A stretch of DNA of 64,000 nucleotides from JAICUY01 sp038250515 (GCA_038250515.1 JBBSCG010000005.1:7403-71402); one strand, 5' to 3'. Shown: positions 50,028 through 59,458, counted from the first letter of the stretch. Notes: generated by a model not told the origin, from the letters alone. Translations and numbers: made by a program.

Positions 50028-50654
50028 TCAGATGCGGACGACGCGTGGGGGCTCGCGACGTGCCTCGGCCTGGATGATCTCCCAGATGCGCTCCGCCGCC
50101 TCCTCGGGGTGGCCGGTCTCGTTCACGATGACGTCGTCGTAGTCGTCGGCCTCGGCTATCCAGCGTTCGGCGTCACGACGCCGACGCTCAAAGCTGGCGG
50201 CGTCCTCCGAGCCGCGCTGCTTCAGGCGCTCGGTGAGGTCCTCGAACGACGGCGGCATGACGAAGATCAGCAGCGCATCCGGCACGAGGCCGCGGATTGA
50301 GCGCGCGCCCTGTGGATCCGGCACCACAATCGCGTCACGGCCGGCCGCCAGGATGCCGCGCACCTGATTGATCGGCGTGCCGTACCAATTGCCGTGCACG
50401 TTGGCATGCTCGAGCAGCCCGTCAGAGGCGAGCAGCTCCTCGAACTCGGGCTTCGACAGGAAGTGGTAATGCACCTTGTCGATCTCGTCGGGGCGTCGCG
50501 TGCGCGTCGTGGCGGTCACGATCGGCACGGCCTGCGGATGACGCCGCACCAGCTCGGCGACGATCGTGCTCTTGCCGACTCCCGATGGGCCCGAGACGAC
50601 CACCAACATCGGATTCGGAAAGACGAGGCGCTTGTCCTGGCGCTCGGCAGCCAT
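50028..50654 (-). CDS. gmk: Guanylate kinase
   Basis: 208 residues. It phosphorylates GMP to GDP. P-loop GPSGVGKS is at 22-29, with the GMP-binding TTRTRRPDEIDKVHYHF block near 54-70 and LEHANVHGNWYGTP near 86-99. A 15-residue N-terminal extension precedes the core. It lies 17 nt before priA and 2 nt after rluD. Confidence 0.96.
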   Translation of the reverse strand: MAAERQDKRLVFPNPMLVVVSGPSGVGKSTIVAELVRRHPQAVPIVTATTRTRRPDEIDKVHYHFLSKPEFEELLASDGLLEHANVHGNWYGTPINQVRGILAAGRDAIVVPDPQGARSIRGLVPDALLIFVMPPSFEDLTERLKQRGSEDAASFERRRRDAERWIAEADDYDDVIVNETGHPEEAAERIWEIIQAEARREPPRVVRI

Positions 50655-50656
50655 CG

Positions 50657-51634
50657 TCAGGACTCCTCGACCGATGCGCCGACGCCGCTCGGCAACTCAT
50701 CGGACGTGATGCCGCAGACTTCGAGTGAGTTGGCGAGATCCGGCGGTAGCTCGCTCCAGGCGACAAGATAGGCCTGATCCAGCGGGCGCTCCAGCCCCAG
50801 GCGCTCGGCGTGCAGAAACTGCCGCTCCAGTCCGCCCGGACCGATGCCGCCGCCGTAGCGCATGTCGCCAGCGATCGGCAGGTGCAGGTAGGCGAGATGC
50901 GCGCGAATCTGGTGCGTGCGTCCGGTACGCGGATGCAGGCTCAGCAGCGAGTAGCCGCCCTCCGCGCCGAGCACCTCGTAGTCCGTGACGGCCTCCCGGC
51001 CGCCGGCCACCACCGCCATGCGCTGCCGGTCCCGCGGATCTCGTCCGACCGGCGCCTCGATCCGCCCGCGCAGTGCCGGTGGGGCGCCACGCACCAGCGC
51101 GACGTACTGCTTGTCGATGGTGCGCTCGCCGAACTGGCGCATGAGGCTCGCCTGCGCCGCATCGGTCTTGGCCACCAGCAGGAGTCCCGAGGTGTCCTTG
51201 TCGAGCCGGTGCACGATCCCCGGGCGCTCGACTCCCGCGATGCTGCCGAGCGGCTCACCGGCGTCCCGGGCGCGTCCGAGCAGTGCGTGCACCAGCGTGC
51301 CGGTCGCATGTCCCGCCGACGGGTGGACCACCAGTCCGGCCGGCTTGTCGACGATCAGCATCGCGGCGTCTTCGTACGCGATGCGTAACGGAATCGACTC
51401 CGGCACGAGGGTCGGATCCGGCGGCGCCGACAGAGTCACGGTGATCTCCTCGCCACCGCGCATCCGGTCGCTGGCGCGCGCCCGGCGACCGTTCAGCAGC
51501 GCGCGGCCGTCCGAGATGAGCCGCTGTGCATGGGCGCGGCTGATCTCGGCCACGGCGCTGACCGCAAGATCGAAGCGGCCGGCCGGACCGGCGCCCGATA
51601 CGGTCCGTTCGCCGATCTCGGAAGCATCCGTCAT
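50657..51634 (-). CDS. rluD: RluA/RluD-family pseudouridine synthase
   Basis: 325 residues. An N-terminal S4 RNA-binding domain (about 20-75) and the catalytic domain with HRLDKDTSGLLLVAK (142-156; nucleophile Asp145), plus HPRTGRTHQIRAHL near 238-251. It probably modifies 23S rRNA helix 69, but the exact target cannot be read from the sequence. It overlaps lspA by 4 nt, the conserved lspA-rluD pair. Confidence 0.92.
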   Translation of the reverse strand: MTDASEIGERTVSGAGPAGRFDLAVSAVAEISRAHAQRLISDGRALLNGRRARASDRMRGGEEITVTLSAPPDPTLVPESIPLRIAYEDAAMLIVDKPAGLVVHPSAGHATGTLVHALLGRARDAGEPLGSIAGVERPGIVHRLDKDTSGLLLVAKTDAAQASLMRQFGERTIDKQYVALVRGAPPALRGRIEAPVGRDPRDRQRMAVVAGGREAVTDYEVLGAEGGYSLLSLHPRTGRTHQIRAHLAYLHLPIAGDMRYGGGIGPGGLERQFLHAERLGLERPLDQAYLVAWSELPPDLANSLEVCGITSDELPSGVGASVEES

Positions 51635-52140
51635 GCCGTCGCTTCCTCGCGATGGCGATCGATGATGAGCAGGTACACCACCAGCAGACCAATCCCAATC
51701 ACGATCGACGAATCAGCGACGTTGAAGGTCGGCCAGCGCGTGCCGCCGATGCCGACCGACAGGAAATCGGTCACGTAGCCCTGCCGCAGCCGATCGGTCA
51801 GATTGCCGAGCGTGCCGCCCAGGATGAGGCCGAGGATCACCTGCAGCCAGCGGCTATGACTGCGAAACGCTCGGTGGAAGTACACGATCATGCCCAGCGC
51901 CACGACGCTAACCACCAGGAAGAGCAGCTGGCCGCCCTGGAACAGGCTGAAGGCCGCGCCGGCGTTCTGTGCATGCCAAATCTGAACGAGATCGCCGATG
52001 ATGTCGACCGAGTCGCCGACGGGGATGCTGGCGACGACCAGCGCCTTGGTGATCAGATCGGCGGAATAGATCACGGCGCCCGTTCCCAGCAGGGCGAGCG
52101 CATCCGCCCGCCCGTTGGAGTATGGCGTCTCGCTGCTCAT
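51631..52140 (-). CDS. lspA: Lipoprotein signal peptidase (signal peptidase II)
   Basis: 169 residues with four membrane segments. The catalytic aspartates are in GNLTDRL and FNVADSSI; the NAGAAFSLFQG block is conserved. It cleaves diacylated prolipoproteins such as the DUF4015 lipoprotein in this window. It starts 103 nt after ileS; that gap shows only a weak TAGCAT and no terminator. Confidence 0.95.
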   Translation of the reverse strand: MSSETPYSNGRADALALLGTGAVIYSADLITKALVVASIPVGDSVDIIGDLVQIWHAQNAGAAFSLFQGGQLLFLVVSVVALGMIVYFHRAFRSHSRWLQVILGLILGGTLGNLTDRLRQGYVTDFLSVGIGGTRWPTFNVADSSIVIGIGLLVVYLLIIDRHREEATA

Positions 52141-52243
52141 CGTCCGCTAGATGCTACGCGATTGGGTCGAACGTGGCGCCGTCGACCCGATGTCGGCTAG
52201 CAGCCGGTCGGCCTCGTCGCGGAATCTGCCGGGAACCGCACCC

Positions 52244-55200
52244 TCACGGCGCTCGGCGCACCGCCATCCGAAGCATCTCCCCGTCGAGTGACACGTCCTC
52301 GGTTCGGTCAGCGTCGGCGAGCGTGGCCTCGGTGCCGAGCTCGAGCGAGGTCGCCAGCGTCTCCTCGGCCAGCCAGGCACGGAACGGCGTGAGGCGTGCG
52401 ACCGTCGCGGCATCAGCGCCGATCGTGACCGAGATCCGGTCGCTGATCTCGTAGCCGGCTGCCTTGCGCAGGTTCTGCAGCCGATGCGCGACCTCACGGG
52501 CCAGCCCCTCGGCTGCCAGCGCGTCATCGAGCGTCGTGTCGAGCGCGACGAGCAGATCCGTCTCCTCGGCGACCTCGTGCCCGGGGCGCGCCCTGGCGGT
52601 GAGCTGGAACTCGTCCATTTCGAGGGTCACGCCGCCGACCTCCGCGCGGCCGTCGTCGAGCAGCCGCCACCCACCGGACCGCGCGCCGGCCATGACGGCG
52701 CCCACGGCGCGACCGTGCCGCGGGCCGATGACCGGCAGCAGCGGGTACAGCGCGCGCTCGACCATCTCGGATTCGTCGGGGATCACCTCCAGCACCTTGA
52801 CGTTCAGCTCGTCGAGGACCTGCTCGCGCAACGCGGCCGCAGTTGCCGCATCGGGCGACAAAGCGCCGTTCACCGCAGCGGGAAGCTTCACGCGCACGGC
52901 ACGCAGTGGCTGCCGCGTACGCACCTTCGAGGCGGCGCGCGCGGTATGCCCCAGCCCGACCACGCGTCGCGACAGCGCCACCGCCTCGTCGAGCGCCTTG
53001 TCATGGCGGCCGGCCACGCGCTCCGGGTATGACGCGAGGTGCACGCTGTCCGGCGCGTCCTCGTCGACCGAGACGACCAGGTTGCGCCACATGGCATCGG
53101 CGAGATGCGGAACGAACGGCGCGAGCAGCCGCGCCAGGGTAGTCAGCACCTCGTGCAGCGTGGCGTAGGCGACCTGCTTGTCGGCATCGAGCTCGCCCTT
53201 CCAGAAGCGGCGACGCGAGCGGCGCACGTACCAATTCGAGAGGTCCTCGACGAAGCGCTCGATGGCCCGCGCACCCGACGCCGCGTCATAGCCGTCGAGT
53301 GCCTGCCGGACCTCGCCGACCAGCGCGTCGAGGCGCGACAGGATCCATCGGTCCAGCAACGTCCGCGCAGCGGACGCATCGGTCTCATGCTGCGGCGTCC
53401 AGCCGTCCAGCCGAGCGTAGTTGGCGAAGAACGCGTAGGTGTTCCACAGCGGCAGGAAGAAGCGTCGCACGACGTCCGCGCCGGGGCCGTAGCCGAAGTT
53501 GACGTTGATCGCCGGATTGGCGGAGGCGAACATCCAACGCATGGTGTCGGCGCCGATGTGGTCGGCCGCCTCGTCGAACGGGATGGAGTTGCCCGAGCTC
53601 TTATGCATCTCCTCGCCATGCTCGTCGCGCATCAGCGCGTGGCCCAGCACCACGTTCGTCGGTGTGCGGTCCGTCATCACCGTTGACATGGTCAGCAGCG
53701 CATAGAACCAGTTGCGGAACTGGCCGGGAAACGACTCGACGATGAAGTCGGCAGGGAACCACTCCTGCCAGCGCGCGCGGTCGGTGGTCCAGCCCATCGT
53801 CGAGTACGACACGATGCCGGCATCAAGCCACGGGTTGCCGACGTCGGGGATACGGCGCGCCCGACCACCACAGGCCGCGCACTCCACTTCGACCGCGTCG
53901 ATCCACGGCTTGTGCGGCGCGTGGCCCTCGAACTCGTCCCAGCCGGCAACCGCGCGCTTTCGCAGCTCGTCCCTCGAGCCGATCACTTCCCACGCGGCGC
54001 ATTCGTTGCAGACCCAGATCGGCAGCGCCAGTCCGTAGTAGCGCTTCTTGCTGATCATCCAGTCGCCCATGTTTCGCAACCAGTCGAGCTCGCGGTCCTC
54101 GAGGCCGATGCCCTCCGGCAACCAGGTCGCCTGGCGGGTCACGTCGGAAATGGGAGCGCGCAGCGGGTCCATGGCAATGAACCACTCGTCAACCAGCCGG
54201 AACAGCAGCTCGGTACCGCAGCGCCAGCAGACCGGATAAGAATGGGTGTACTGCTCGCGCCGGACCAGCAGCCCCTTACGCTCAAGGTCCTCGGCGACGG
54301 CCTCGGCCATGTTGGCGCCGGGCTCCTCACTCCGCCCCGCGTAGCGGCCGCTCTGCCAGCCATAACCGGGGCCAAACACGCCGAACTGGTCGATCGGATC
54401 GAGCACGGCAAGGTTCTCGATCTTCGACACGGCGAAGTCCGCCTGGCCGCAGCCGGGTGCCATGTGCACGATGCCGGTCCCCTCCTCGTCGGACACCTCG
54501 TCCCAGGCGACGACGCGATGCTCGACACCCTGCTGGATCGGCAGCTCGTCGAATGGGCCGCGGTAGTGCAGCCCGATCAGCTCGCTCCCCCGCGCCTCGC
54601 GCACGACCCGAGCGTCCGGCGCGACGCGTCCAAGCGATCCGCGGCTCAGCCACCAGCGACGGCCGTTGCTTCCCGCGACCAGCAGGTAGCTGAGCTCCGG
54701 GTTGACTGCCGCCGCGACGTTGCTCGACAGCGTCCACGGCGTCGTGGTCCAGACCAGCAGCGACTCGTTCTCGTGGCCGACATCGGTCAACGGAAGCTCG
54801 ATGCTCAGCGACAGGTGCGTGAGCTCGCGGTAGCCCTCGGTGGCGATCTCCATGTTCGACAGGCCGGTGCCGCAGCGCGGGCACCACGGCATCACGTCGT
54901 GGCCCTTGTAAACGAGCCCGCGGCGATGGCACTCGGCCAGGAAGGCCCAGATCGTGTAGTTGTTCTCGTCCGAGTTGGTGAAGTAGCTGTGCTCCCAGTC
55001 CATCCACATGCCGAGACGCTTGCTCTGCTCGGTGATGAGCGCCGCGAACTTGTCGACACGCTGCTTGCACAGCTCCACGAACCTGTCGACGCCGAACGCC
55101 TCGATGTCACGCTTGTTGGTGAAGCCCAGCTGCCGCTCGACCTCGACCTCGATCCACAGTCCCTGGCAGTCGAAGCCGTTCTGGTAGCGCTGCCGCTGGC

Positions 55201-55429
55201 CGAGCATGGTGTGGTAGCGCTGGTAGAGGTCCTTGTAGGTGCGTCCCCAGGCGTGGTGCACCCCCATCGGGTTGTTGGCCGTAATCGGACCGTCCAGGAA
55301 GCTGAAGCGCTCATCGCTGTGCGCATTGCGCTCGAGGTAGCGCTCCATCGTCCGGCCCGCGCGCCAGACCTCGATCGTCTCCCGCTCGACGGCGGGAACA
55401 TCCAGCTTGCTCGATACCTGCCTGAACAC
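52244..55429 (-). CDS. ileS: Isoleucyl-tRNA synthetase with GVHH signature motif
   Basis: 1061 residues from GTG 55429, with GGAG 5 nt upstream. Class I synthetase with an editing CP1 domain (about 200-400), a Cys pair in PWCPRCGTG, and a long C-terminal tRNA-binding part. The HIGH position reads GVHH (56-59) by alignment of the following TYKD block, and the KMSKS position reads EMHKS (607-611). The length and eukaryote-like features fit the IleRS2 type. Swapped GXHH motifs in IleRS2 have been linked to strong mupirocin resistance. Preceded by a terminator-like attenuator. Confidence 0.94.
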   Translation of the reverse strand: MFRQVSSKLDVPAVERETIEVWRAGRTMERYLERNAHSDERFSFLDGPITANNPMGVHHAWGRTYKDLYQRYHTMLGQRQRYQNGFDCQGLWIEVEVERQLGFTNKRDIEAFGVDRFVELCKQRVDKFAALITEQSKRLGMWMDWEHSYFTNSDENNYTIWAFLAECHRRGLVYKGHDVMPWCPRCGTGLSNMEIATEGYRELTHLSLSIELPLTDVGHENESLLVWTTTPWTLSSNVAAAVNPELSYLLVAGSNGRRWWLSRGSLGRVAPDARVVREARGSELIGLHYRGPFDELPIQQGVEHRVVAWDEVSDEEGTGIVHMAPGCGQADFAVSKIENLAVLDPIDQFGVFGPGYGWQSGRYAGRSEEPGANMAEAVAEDLERKGLLVRREQYTHSYPVCWRCGTELLFRLVDEWFIAMDPLRAPISDVTRQATWLPEGIGLEDRELDWLRNMGDWMISKKRYYGLALPIWVCNECAAWEVIGSRDELRKRAVAGWDEFEGHAPHKPWIDAVEVECAACGGRARRIPDVGNPWLDAGIVSYSTMGWTTDRARWQEWFPADFIVESFPGQFRNWFYALLTMSTVMTDRTPTNVVLGHALMRDEHGEEMHKSSGNSIPFDEAADHIGADTMRWMFASANPAINVNFGYGPGADVVRRFFLPLWNTYAFFANYARLDGWTPQHETDASAARTLLDRWILSRLDALVGEVRQALDGYDAASGARAIERFVEDLSNWYVRRSRRRFWKGELDADKQVAYATLHEVLTTLARLLAPFVPHLADAMWRNLVVSVDEDAPDSVHLASYPERVAGRHDKALDEAVALSRRVVGLGHTARAASKVRTRQPLRAVRVKLPAAVNGALSPDAATAAALREQVLDELNVKVLEVIPDESEMVERALYPLLPVIGPRHGRAVGAVMAGARSGGWRLLDDGRAEVGGVTLEMDEFQLTARARPGHEVAEETDLLVALDTTLDDALAAEGLAREVAHRLQNLRKAAGYEISDRISVTIGADAATVARLTPFRAWLAEETLATSLELGTEATLADADRTEDVSLDGEMLRMAVRRAP

Positions 55430-55440
55430 GTTCACTCCAA

Positions 55441-55469
55441 CAAAAAACCCGTCCCACGTCCGGGACGGG
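55441..55469 (-). terminator. Terminator/attenuator 12 nt before the ileS start
   Basis: On the minus strand CCCGTCCC (55469-55462 side) pairs with GGGACGGG across loop GGACGT, followed by TTTTTTG. A competing hairpin CGGGA-GGG-TCCCG just upstream shares the 5' arm. ACCGCGG lies before it, as in T-box antiterminators, but the rest of a T-box is not seen. Confidence 0.8.
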
Positions 55470-55486
55470 ACCCTCCCGCGGTCGCG

Positions 55487-55515
55487 ATGGTCGCAGCGCA
55501 CGCCCCGGCTGTCAA
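55487..55515 (-). promoter_or_regulatory. Possible ileS promoter
   Basis: A consensus TTGACA (55515-55510), 17 nt spacer, then a weak GACCAT (-10). Transcription would start just upstream of the attenuator hairpin. Confidence 0.45.
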
Positions 55516-55534
55516 TCCGAGCCCTCCGGCGAAC

Positions 55535-56650
55535 CTAGGAGATCAGCGCGCGACCGACGACCACCAGCGCAAGGACGGCCGCCGCGACCACCAGCGGCAC
55601 CAGCCGCGGCCACCACACGCGGGCGCCGATTGCGCCGAGCGTGCCCGCTGGACCGGTCAGCACGATGGCCAACACGAGGTTGCGCGCCGCGTCGCCGTGC
55701 GCCTGCCCTCCGGCCACCGCAATCAGCCAGGCTGCCGCCGCGCAGGCCAGCGGAACGAGCAGGAGGCCGATCGAGGCAACGCTCGCCCGCGGCAGCCGTG
55801 TCCACGCCGGTCGCGCCCACGCGAGCCGCGGCCAATTACGGGCAGGCCGTGATAGGGCTTCGGATGCCGAAAGCCTGGACGGCGCTGCAGCGCGGGCCGC
55901 CTGCTCCGCACGACGCTCTGCCTCCGCCGCGGCCAGTGCGACCGCGCGCTGCGCGGCCAGCCGCTCCTCCAGCTCGACCCGCTCGATCCCGGTCAGCACA
56001 CGGGGTGGCAGCGGCGCCGCCGGTTCAGGCGGAAGCGTAAGCGGTGCGACGCGCGCAACCGCAGCCGGCGCAACCGCAGCCGGCGCAACCGCGACCGGCC
56101 GGTGCGCCCGCGTGGCCTCGAGGCGCTGCTGAACGCGCGCCGCGGCGGACAGCGCCGCGATGAGCTCAACCTCGGATCGCGGCACGATCGCCAGACGGAT
56201 CCCCTCAGTCGGTACCAGGATCAGCGTCTCGCTGGGTGCCAGGCGGATGATCTCGATGCGCTCCTCCCCGCGCAGCCTGGCCCGGCCAAATGTCCAGCCG
56301 AACGCGCCGAAGCGGACGCGCAGCGAGACCGCCGACGGTCCCTGCAGCGCGACGCGGGTCACCGGGCCGCGCACGAGGGTGAAACGGCGCGCGCCGCCGA
56401 GCCAGTGCAGCCGAATCGCCGCAACCTCGACGTCCAGCCGCAGCGTGACCAGGATCACGGCCAGCCAGGCGGCCAGCACCACTGTCGCGATGCCTGCCAG
56501 TCCCAAGCCGGCTCCCGCCCATCCACCGAGCACCAACGCGACAGCGGCGGCGACGGCGCCCAGCAGGATCGCGATCAGCGGCGCCGCGAGCAGGCGACGC
56601 GCCGATCGAGCGAGGGGGACGCGAGCGATCGAAACGGTCTCGTCAGGCAT
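55535..56650 (-). CDS. Membrane protein with PH-like domain
   Basis: 371 residues from ATG 56650. Two N-terminal hydrophobic segments (about 20-70), then a beta-rich region resembling bacterial PH domains (about 72-165: RFTLVRGPVTRVALQG, RIEIIRLAPSETLILVPTEG). An Ala/Pro and Glu/Arg-rich linker (about 185-290) precedes three C-terminal membrane segments. No catalytic motif; function unknown. The linker contains a 15-bp tandem repeat. It follows the glycosyltransferase by 5 nt, so is likely co-transcribed. Confidence 0.65.
   Translation of the reverse strand: MPDETVSIARVPLARSARRLLAAPLIAILLGAVAAAVALVLGGWAGAGLGLAGIATVVLAAWLAVILVTLRLDVEVAAIRLHWLGGARRFTLVRGPVTRVALQGPSAVSLRVRFGAFGWTFGRARLRGEERIEIIRLAPSETLILVPTEGIRLAIVPRSEVELIAALSAAARVQQRLEATRAHRPVAVAPAAVAPAAVARVAPLTLPPEPAAPLPPRVLTGIERVELEERLAAQRAVALAAAEAERRAEQAARAAAPSRLSASEALSRPARNWPRLAWARPAWTRLPRASVASIGLLLVPLACAAAAWLIAVAGGQAHGDAARNLVLAIVLTGPAGTLGAIGARVWWPRLVPLVVAAAVLALVVVGRALIS
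56053..56097. repeat. Three copies of a 15-bp tandem repeat in the PH-like gene
   Basis: Unit GCGCAACCGCAGCCG at 56053-56067 and 56068-56082, with a third copy (one base changed) at 56083-56097. It encodes an Ala/Val/Pro-rich linker (VAPAA repeats). Confidence 0.85.
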
Positions 56651-56655
56651 CGGTC

Positions 56656-58326
56656 CTAGGCTTTCTCGGTGACCCGATACTCGAGGTAACGTCCCGTGAG
56701 CAGGCGCGTCTGCGCGTCGAGCGCCGGCAGGTTGCTGAAGAAGATGCCCACGAACGGCAGCCCAATCCATTGCAGGTAGCTGATGATGCGGGTGAACCGG
56801 CCCCAGTGCTCGGGCCGCGGTGGCACGATGCGGTGCTCCACCCACACCAGGACAAAGAGCGCCACGAGCCCGAGGCTCAGCATGGTCGAGGCGTAGAGCG
56901 GCAGGTTCTGGCCAAGCGTCGTCTCCGCGAACGCGGGGTTGATCAGCAACGGCACGGTTGCGCCGAACATGATGACGAAGGGCGCAATCGCCCAGTTGAT
57001 GTGCTCGCCGAACAGGTTGGTCACGCGCCAGACACGCGACGAGAGCGCGATCTCCGAATGTCGGAAGGCGTTCTGCACGACGTACGGGATGTCAGTCACA
57101 CCCCACGCCCAGCGTCGCGCCTGCATGTACTGCGTCGCCAGCGAACGCCAGTACGAGCGGGCGCGGACCGCATCGCCGTAGATCGGAATGAAGAGCGGCA
57201 CCGCGCGGAATCGGTCGCCATAGGTGAAGTAGCTCTTCCAGTAGAAGCGACTGTCCTCGGGAATCGCGTCGGTCGCCCAGTAGCCGACCTCGTGGATGAG
57301 GTGCAGCGTGGTCGAGTACGAGCCGAAGCTCTGCAGCTTCTCGGGTAGAACGCTGCGCCACATCTGGAGCTGGGTCAGCACCGCAGCGAACAGGCGCAGC
57401 AGAATGGGCACCTCCCAGATGTTGTTGTGGAAGTACGGGATCGGCTGATAGAGCTGCGTCTCCCGGTTCGGATCGGTCAGGTGGGTCCAGGTCAGGTAGG
57501 TGAAGTACTGCGCATGGACCCGGTAATCGGCGTCGAGGTCGGTCACCAAAATGCGCGATGGGTCCATACCGCGCTCGTGCACCAGCAACCGATACAGGTA
57601 GCGGCCACCCCAGGCCATGGCGCTCGACTTACCGATGACGATTCCCGGCTCCAGCGGATCGAGGATATGGATGAACTCGGCGAACGCGTCGCTGAACTCT
57701 TCACGGAGGGTGGTGACGCTGGCGATGCCGCCGGCATCGGTCTCGCGGGTGATGATCGCGCAGATCTTGCGCTCGCGCGGCCAATCGGCATCGGCCAGCG
57801 CACGGACCGTGTGTCGAAGCTTCTCGAGCGACTCGGTGTAGGTCGGGATCAACGCCAGGTGGGTGTACTCCTCCCAGCTGGGAGGACGCTCGGGCAGTTG
57901 CTGGACTGCATCCAGCTCGGCCAGCTCACGCTCGAGCGCACGGCGCTCCGCTTTCGATTCGCGAGCCGGCGGCGCGGCGATGATGCCCAGCGCCTGTCCA
58001 GCGGCCGGACGGCTGAGCTGTGCCACACGTGTCAGCAGCCCGGCGCGATAGGCGGGAAGATCGGCCAATCCGCGGCAGCGGACCATCCAGTCGACGACCA
58101 GGACGCGGCGGATCCGCCCAAACGCGACGATCACGGCGACCGCGAACCAGATGGCGCGGCAGACCCAGTAGAAATCGAAGCTGAGAACGAAGTAGGCGAC
58201 CAGCCACGGATAGCTGAAGCTGAGCCAGATCGGACCGATGATGATCGCCCAGCTGACAAGGCCCGGCACCATCTCGAGCAGCCGCTGAAGCCAGCGGTAG
58301 CGGTCCTCGTTGCGAGCGTCGAGCAT
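56656..58326 (-). CDS. Membrane glycosyltransferase, family 2 (processive type)
   Basis: 556 residues. N-terminal membrane segments (about 18-70), a GT2 catalytic domain with the metal-binding DLDADYRV and a processivity-type QARRWAWG motif, then C-terminal membrane segments (about 425-530). The layout resembles cellulose/hyaluronan-type synthases that extrude polysaccharide. Donor and product unknown; no BcsB-like partner nearby. It lies 57 nt downstream of ilvE. Confidence 0.82.
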   Translation of the reverse strand: MLDARNEDRYRWLQRLLEMVPGLVSWAIIIGPIWLSFSYPWLVAYFVLSFDFYWVCRAIWFAVAVIVAFGRIRRVLVVDWMVRCRGLADLPAYRAGLLTRVAQLSRPAAGQALGIIAAPPARESKAERRALERELAELDAVQQLPERPPSWEEYTHLALIPTYTESLEKLRHTVRALADADWPRERKICAIITRETDAGGIASVTTLREEFSDAFAEFIHILDPLEPGIVIGKSSAMAWGGRYLYRLLVHERGMDPSRILVTDLDADYRVHAQYFTYLTWTHLTDPNRETQLYQPIPYFHNNIWEVPILLRLFAAVLTQLQMWRSVLPEKLQSFGSYSTTLHLIHEVGYWATDAIPEDSRFYWKSYFTYGDRFRAVPLFIPIYGDAVRARSYWRSLATQYMQARRWAWGVTDIPYVVQNAFRHSEIALSSRVWRVTNLFGEHINWAIAPFVIMFGATVPLLINPAFAETTLGQNLPLYASTMLSLGLVALFVLVWVEHRIVPPRPEHWGRFTRIISYLQWIGLPFVGIFFSNLPALDAQTRLLTGRYLEYRVTEKA

Positions 58327-58383
58327 GGGCGTTGGTTCGGCACGGGACTGCCGGCCCCGGCCGAGCGGCCGCCGCGCCGTCCT

Positions 58384-59343
58384 CTAGTAGACCGGGGTCA
58401 GCCAGTCGCGATAAGCATCGAGCCGACCGTGCACGGCGTCGAAATAGGTGCTGGAAAGGCGCTTGGTGATCGGTCCGGGGCGTCCGCTGCCAATGGCGCG
58501 CCGGTCCACCTCAACGACCGGCGAGACCTGGGCGCCGGTGCCACACAGAAACAGCTCGTCCGCCGCGTAGAGCTCCGTGCGGTCGATGCTGCGCTCGAGC
58601 ACGCCGATCCCAAAGTCGCCGGCGATGCTCATCAGGCGAAGACGCGTGACCCCCTCCAGGATATTGTCGGTCGTCGGTGGCGTGATGAGCACGCCCTCCT
58701 TGACCATGAACAGGTTCTCGGCGCTGCCCTCGCTGACGTGGCCGTCGCTCGTCAGCACGATCGCTTCGTCGAAGCCGTTCATCTGCGCCTCGCTCTTGGC
58801 AAAGGCGCCGTTGACGTACGCACCGGTGATCTTGCCGCGTGCCGGGATGGCATTGTCATCGGTCCGCCGCCACGAGCTGACCTGGGCGCGAATGCCGCCC
58901 TCGGTGTCGATGTACTGACCGAAGGGAATGGCGAAGATGGTGATGTCGTTGTCCAGGTTGTGCAGTCGCACGCCGATCGTCTCGCTCGATTTGTAAACGA
59001 TCGGTCGCACGTAGCCGTCCTCGCGCATGCCGTCGCGGCGCAGCACTTCGACGGTCGCGTCGGCCAGCTCCTGCGAGCTCTGCCGGACGTCCATCAGCAG
59101 CAGCCGCGCTGACTGCCGGATGCGGTCGTAGTGGGCCACCAGATCGAGGGCGAAGAGCTGCTCCTGGTCCGCGTTCCAGTAGGCGCGGATGCCCTCGAAG
59201 ACGGCCGTGCCGTAGTTGAAGGCGTGCGTCATCACATTAATGTTCGCGTCACGCAGCGGCACGAACTTACCGCGGAAGTAGGCCCACAGCTCGCTCGTGG
59301 GTTGCTTCGTCGCGGTGGCTGTCGAAGGTTCCTGCTTCAGCAA
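58384..59343 (-). CDS. ilvE: Branched-chain amino acid aminotransferase
   Basis: 319 residues, fold-type IV PLP enzyme, the last step of Leu/Ile/Val synthesis. FNYGTAVFEGIRAYW (42-56), the PLP lysine Lys171 in RGKITGAYVNG, the GSAEN block and a C-terminal GTGAQVSPV match BCAT. The start is TTG 59343 with AGGAG 7 nt upstream. Preceded by its own TATACT element. Confidence 0.95.
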   Translation of the reverse strand: MLKQEPSTATATKQPTSELWAYFRGKFVPLRDANINVMTHAFNYGTAVFEGIRAYWNADQEQLFALDLVAHYDRIRQSARLLLMDVRQSSQELADATVEVLRRDGMREDGYVRPIVYKSSETIGVRLHNLDNDITIFAIPFGQYIDTEGGIRAQVSSWRRTDDNAIPARGKITGAYVNGAFAKSEAQMNGFDEAIVLTSDGHVSEGSAENLFMVKEGVLITPPTTDNILEGVTRLRLMSIAGDFGIGVLERSIDRTELYAADELFLCGTGAQVSPVVEVDRRAIGSGRPGPITKRLSSTYFDAVHGRLDAYRDWLTPVY

Positions 59344-59412
59344 CGCAATCTCCTGTCATCCTCGCCGCGCGCGGTCGCGCGTGCCAAGCGGCGACCAAGC
59401 GGCGCCGTGTCG

Positions 59413-59418
59413 AGTATA
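59413..59418 (-). promoter_or_regulatory. -10 element of ilvE
   Basis: TATACT on the minus strand, 70 nt before the TTG start, in the gap after the exchanger gene; the -35 is not evident. Confidence 0.5.
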
Positions 59419-59458
59419 CCGGCCATCGACCACTATCCCGGCGCGCTGCCCGGATCGG

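Noticed and set aside
52147..52527. Minus-strand open frame spanning the ileS 3' end and the gap before lspA
   Set aside because: Arg/Ser-rich translation overlapping ileS, with no ribosome binding site or recognisable domain.
55430..55640. Canonical T-box riboswitch before ileS
   Set aside because: No Stem I, specifier loop or AGGGTGG sequence found; only ACCGCGG and a terminator with competing hairpin. Kept as an attenuator.
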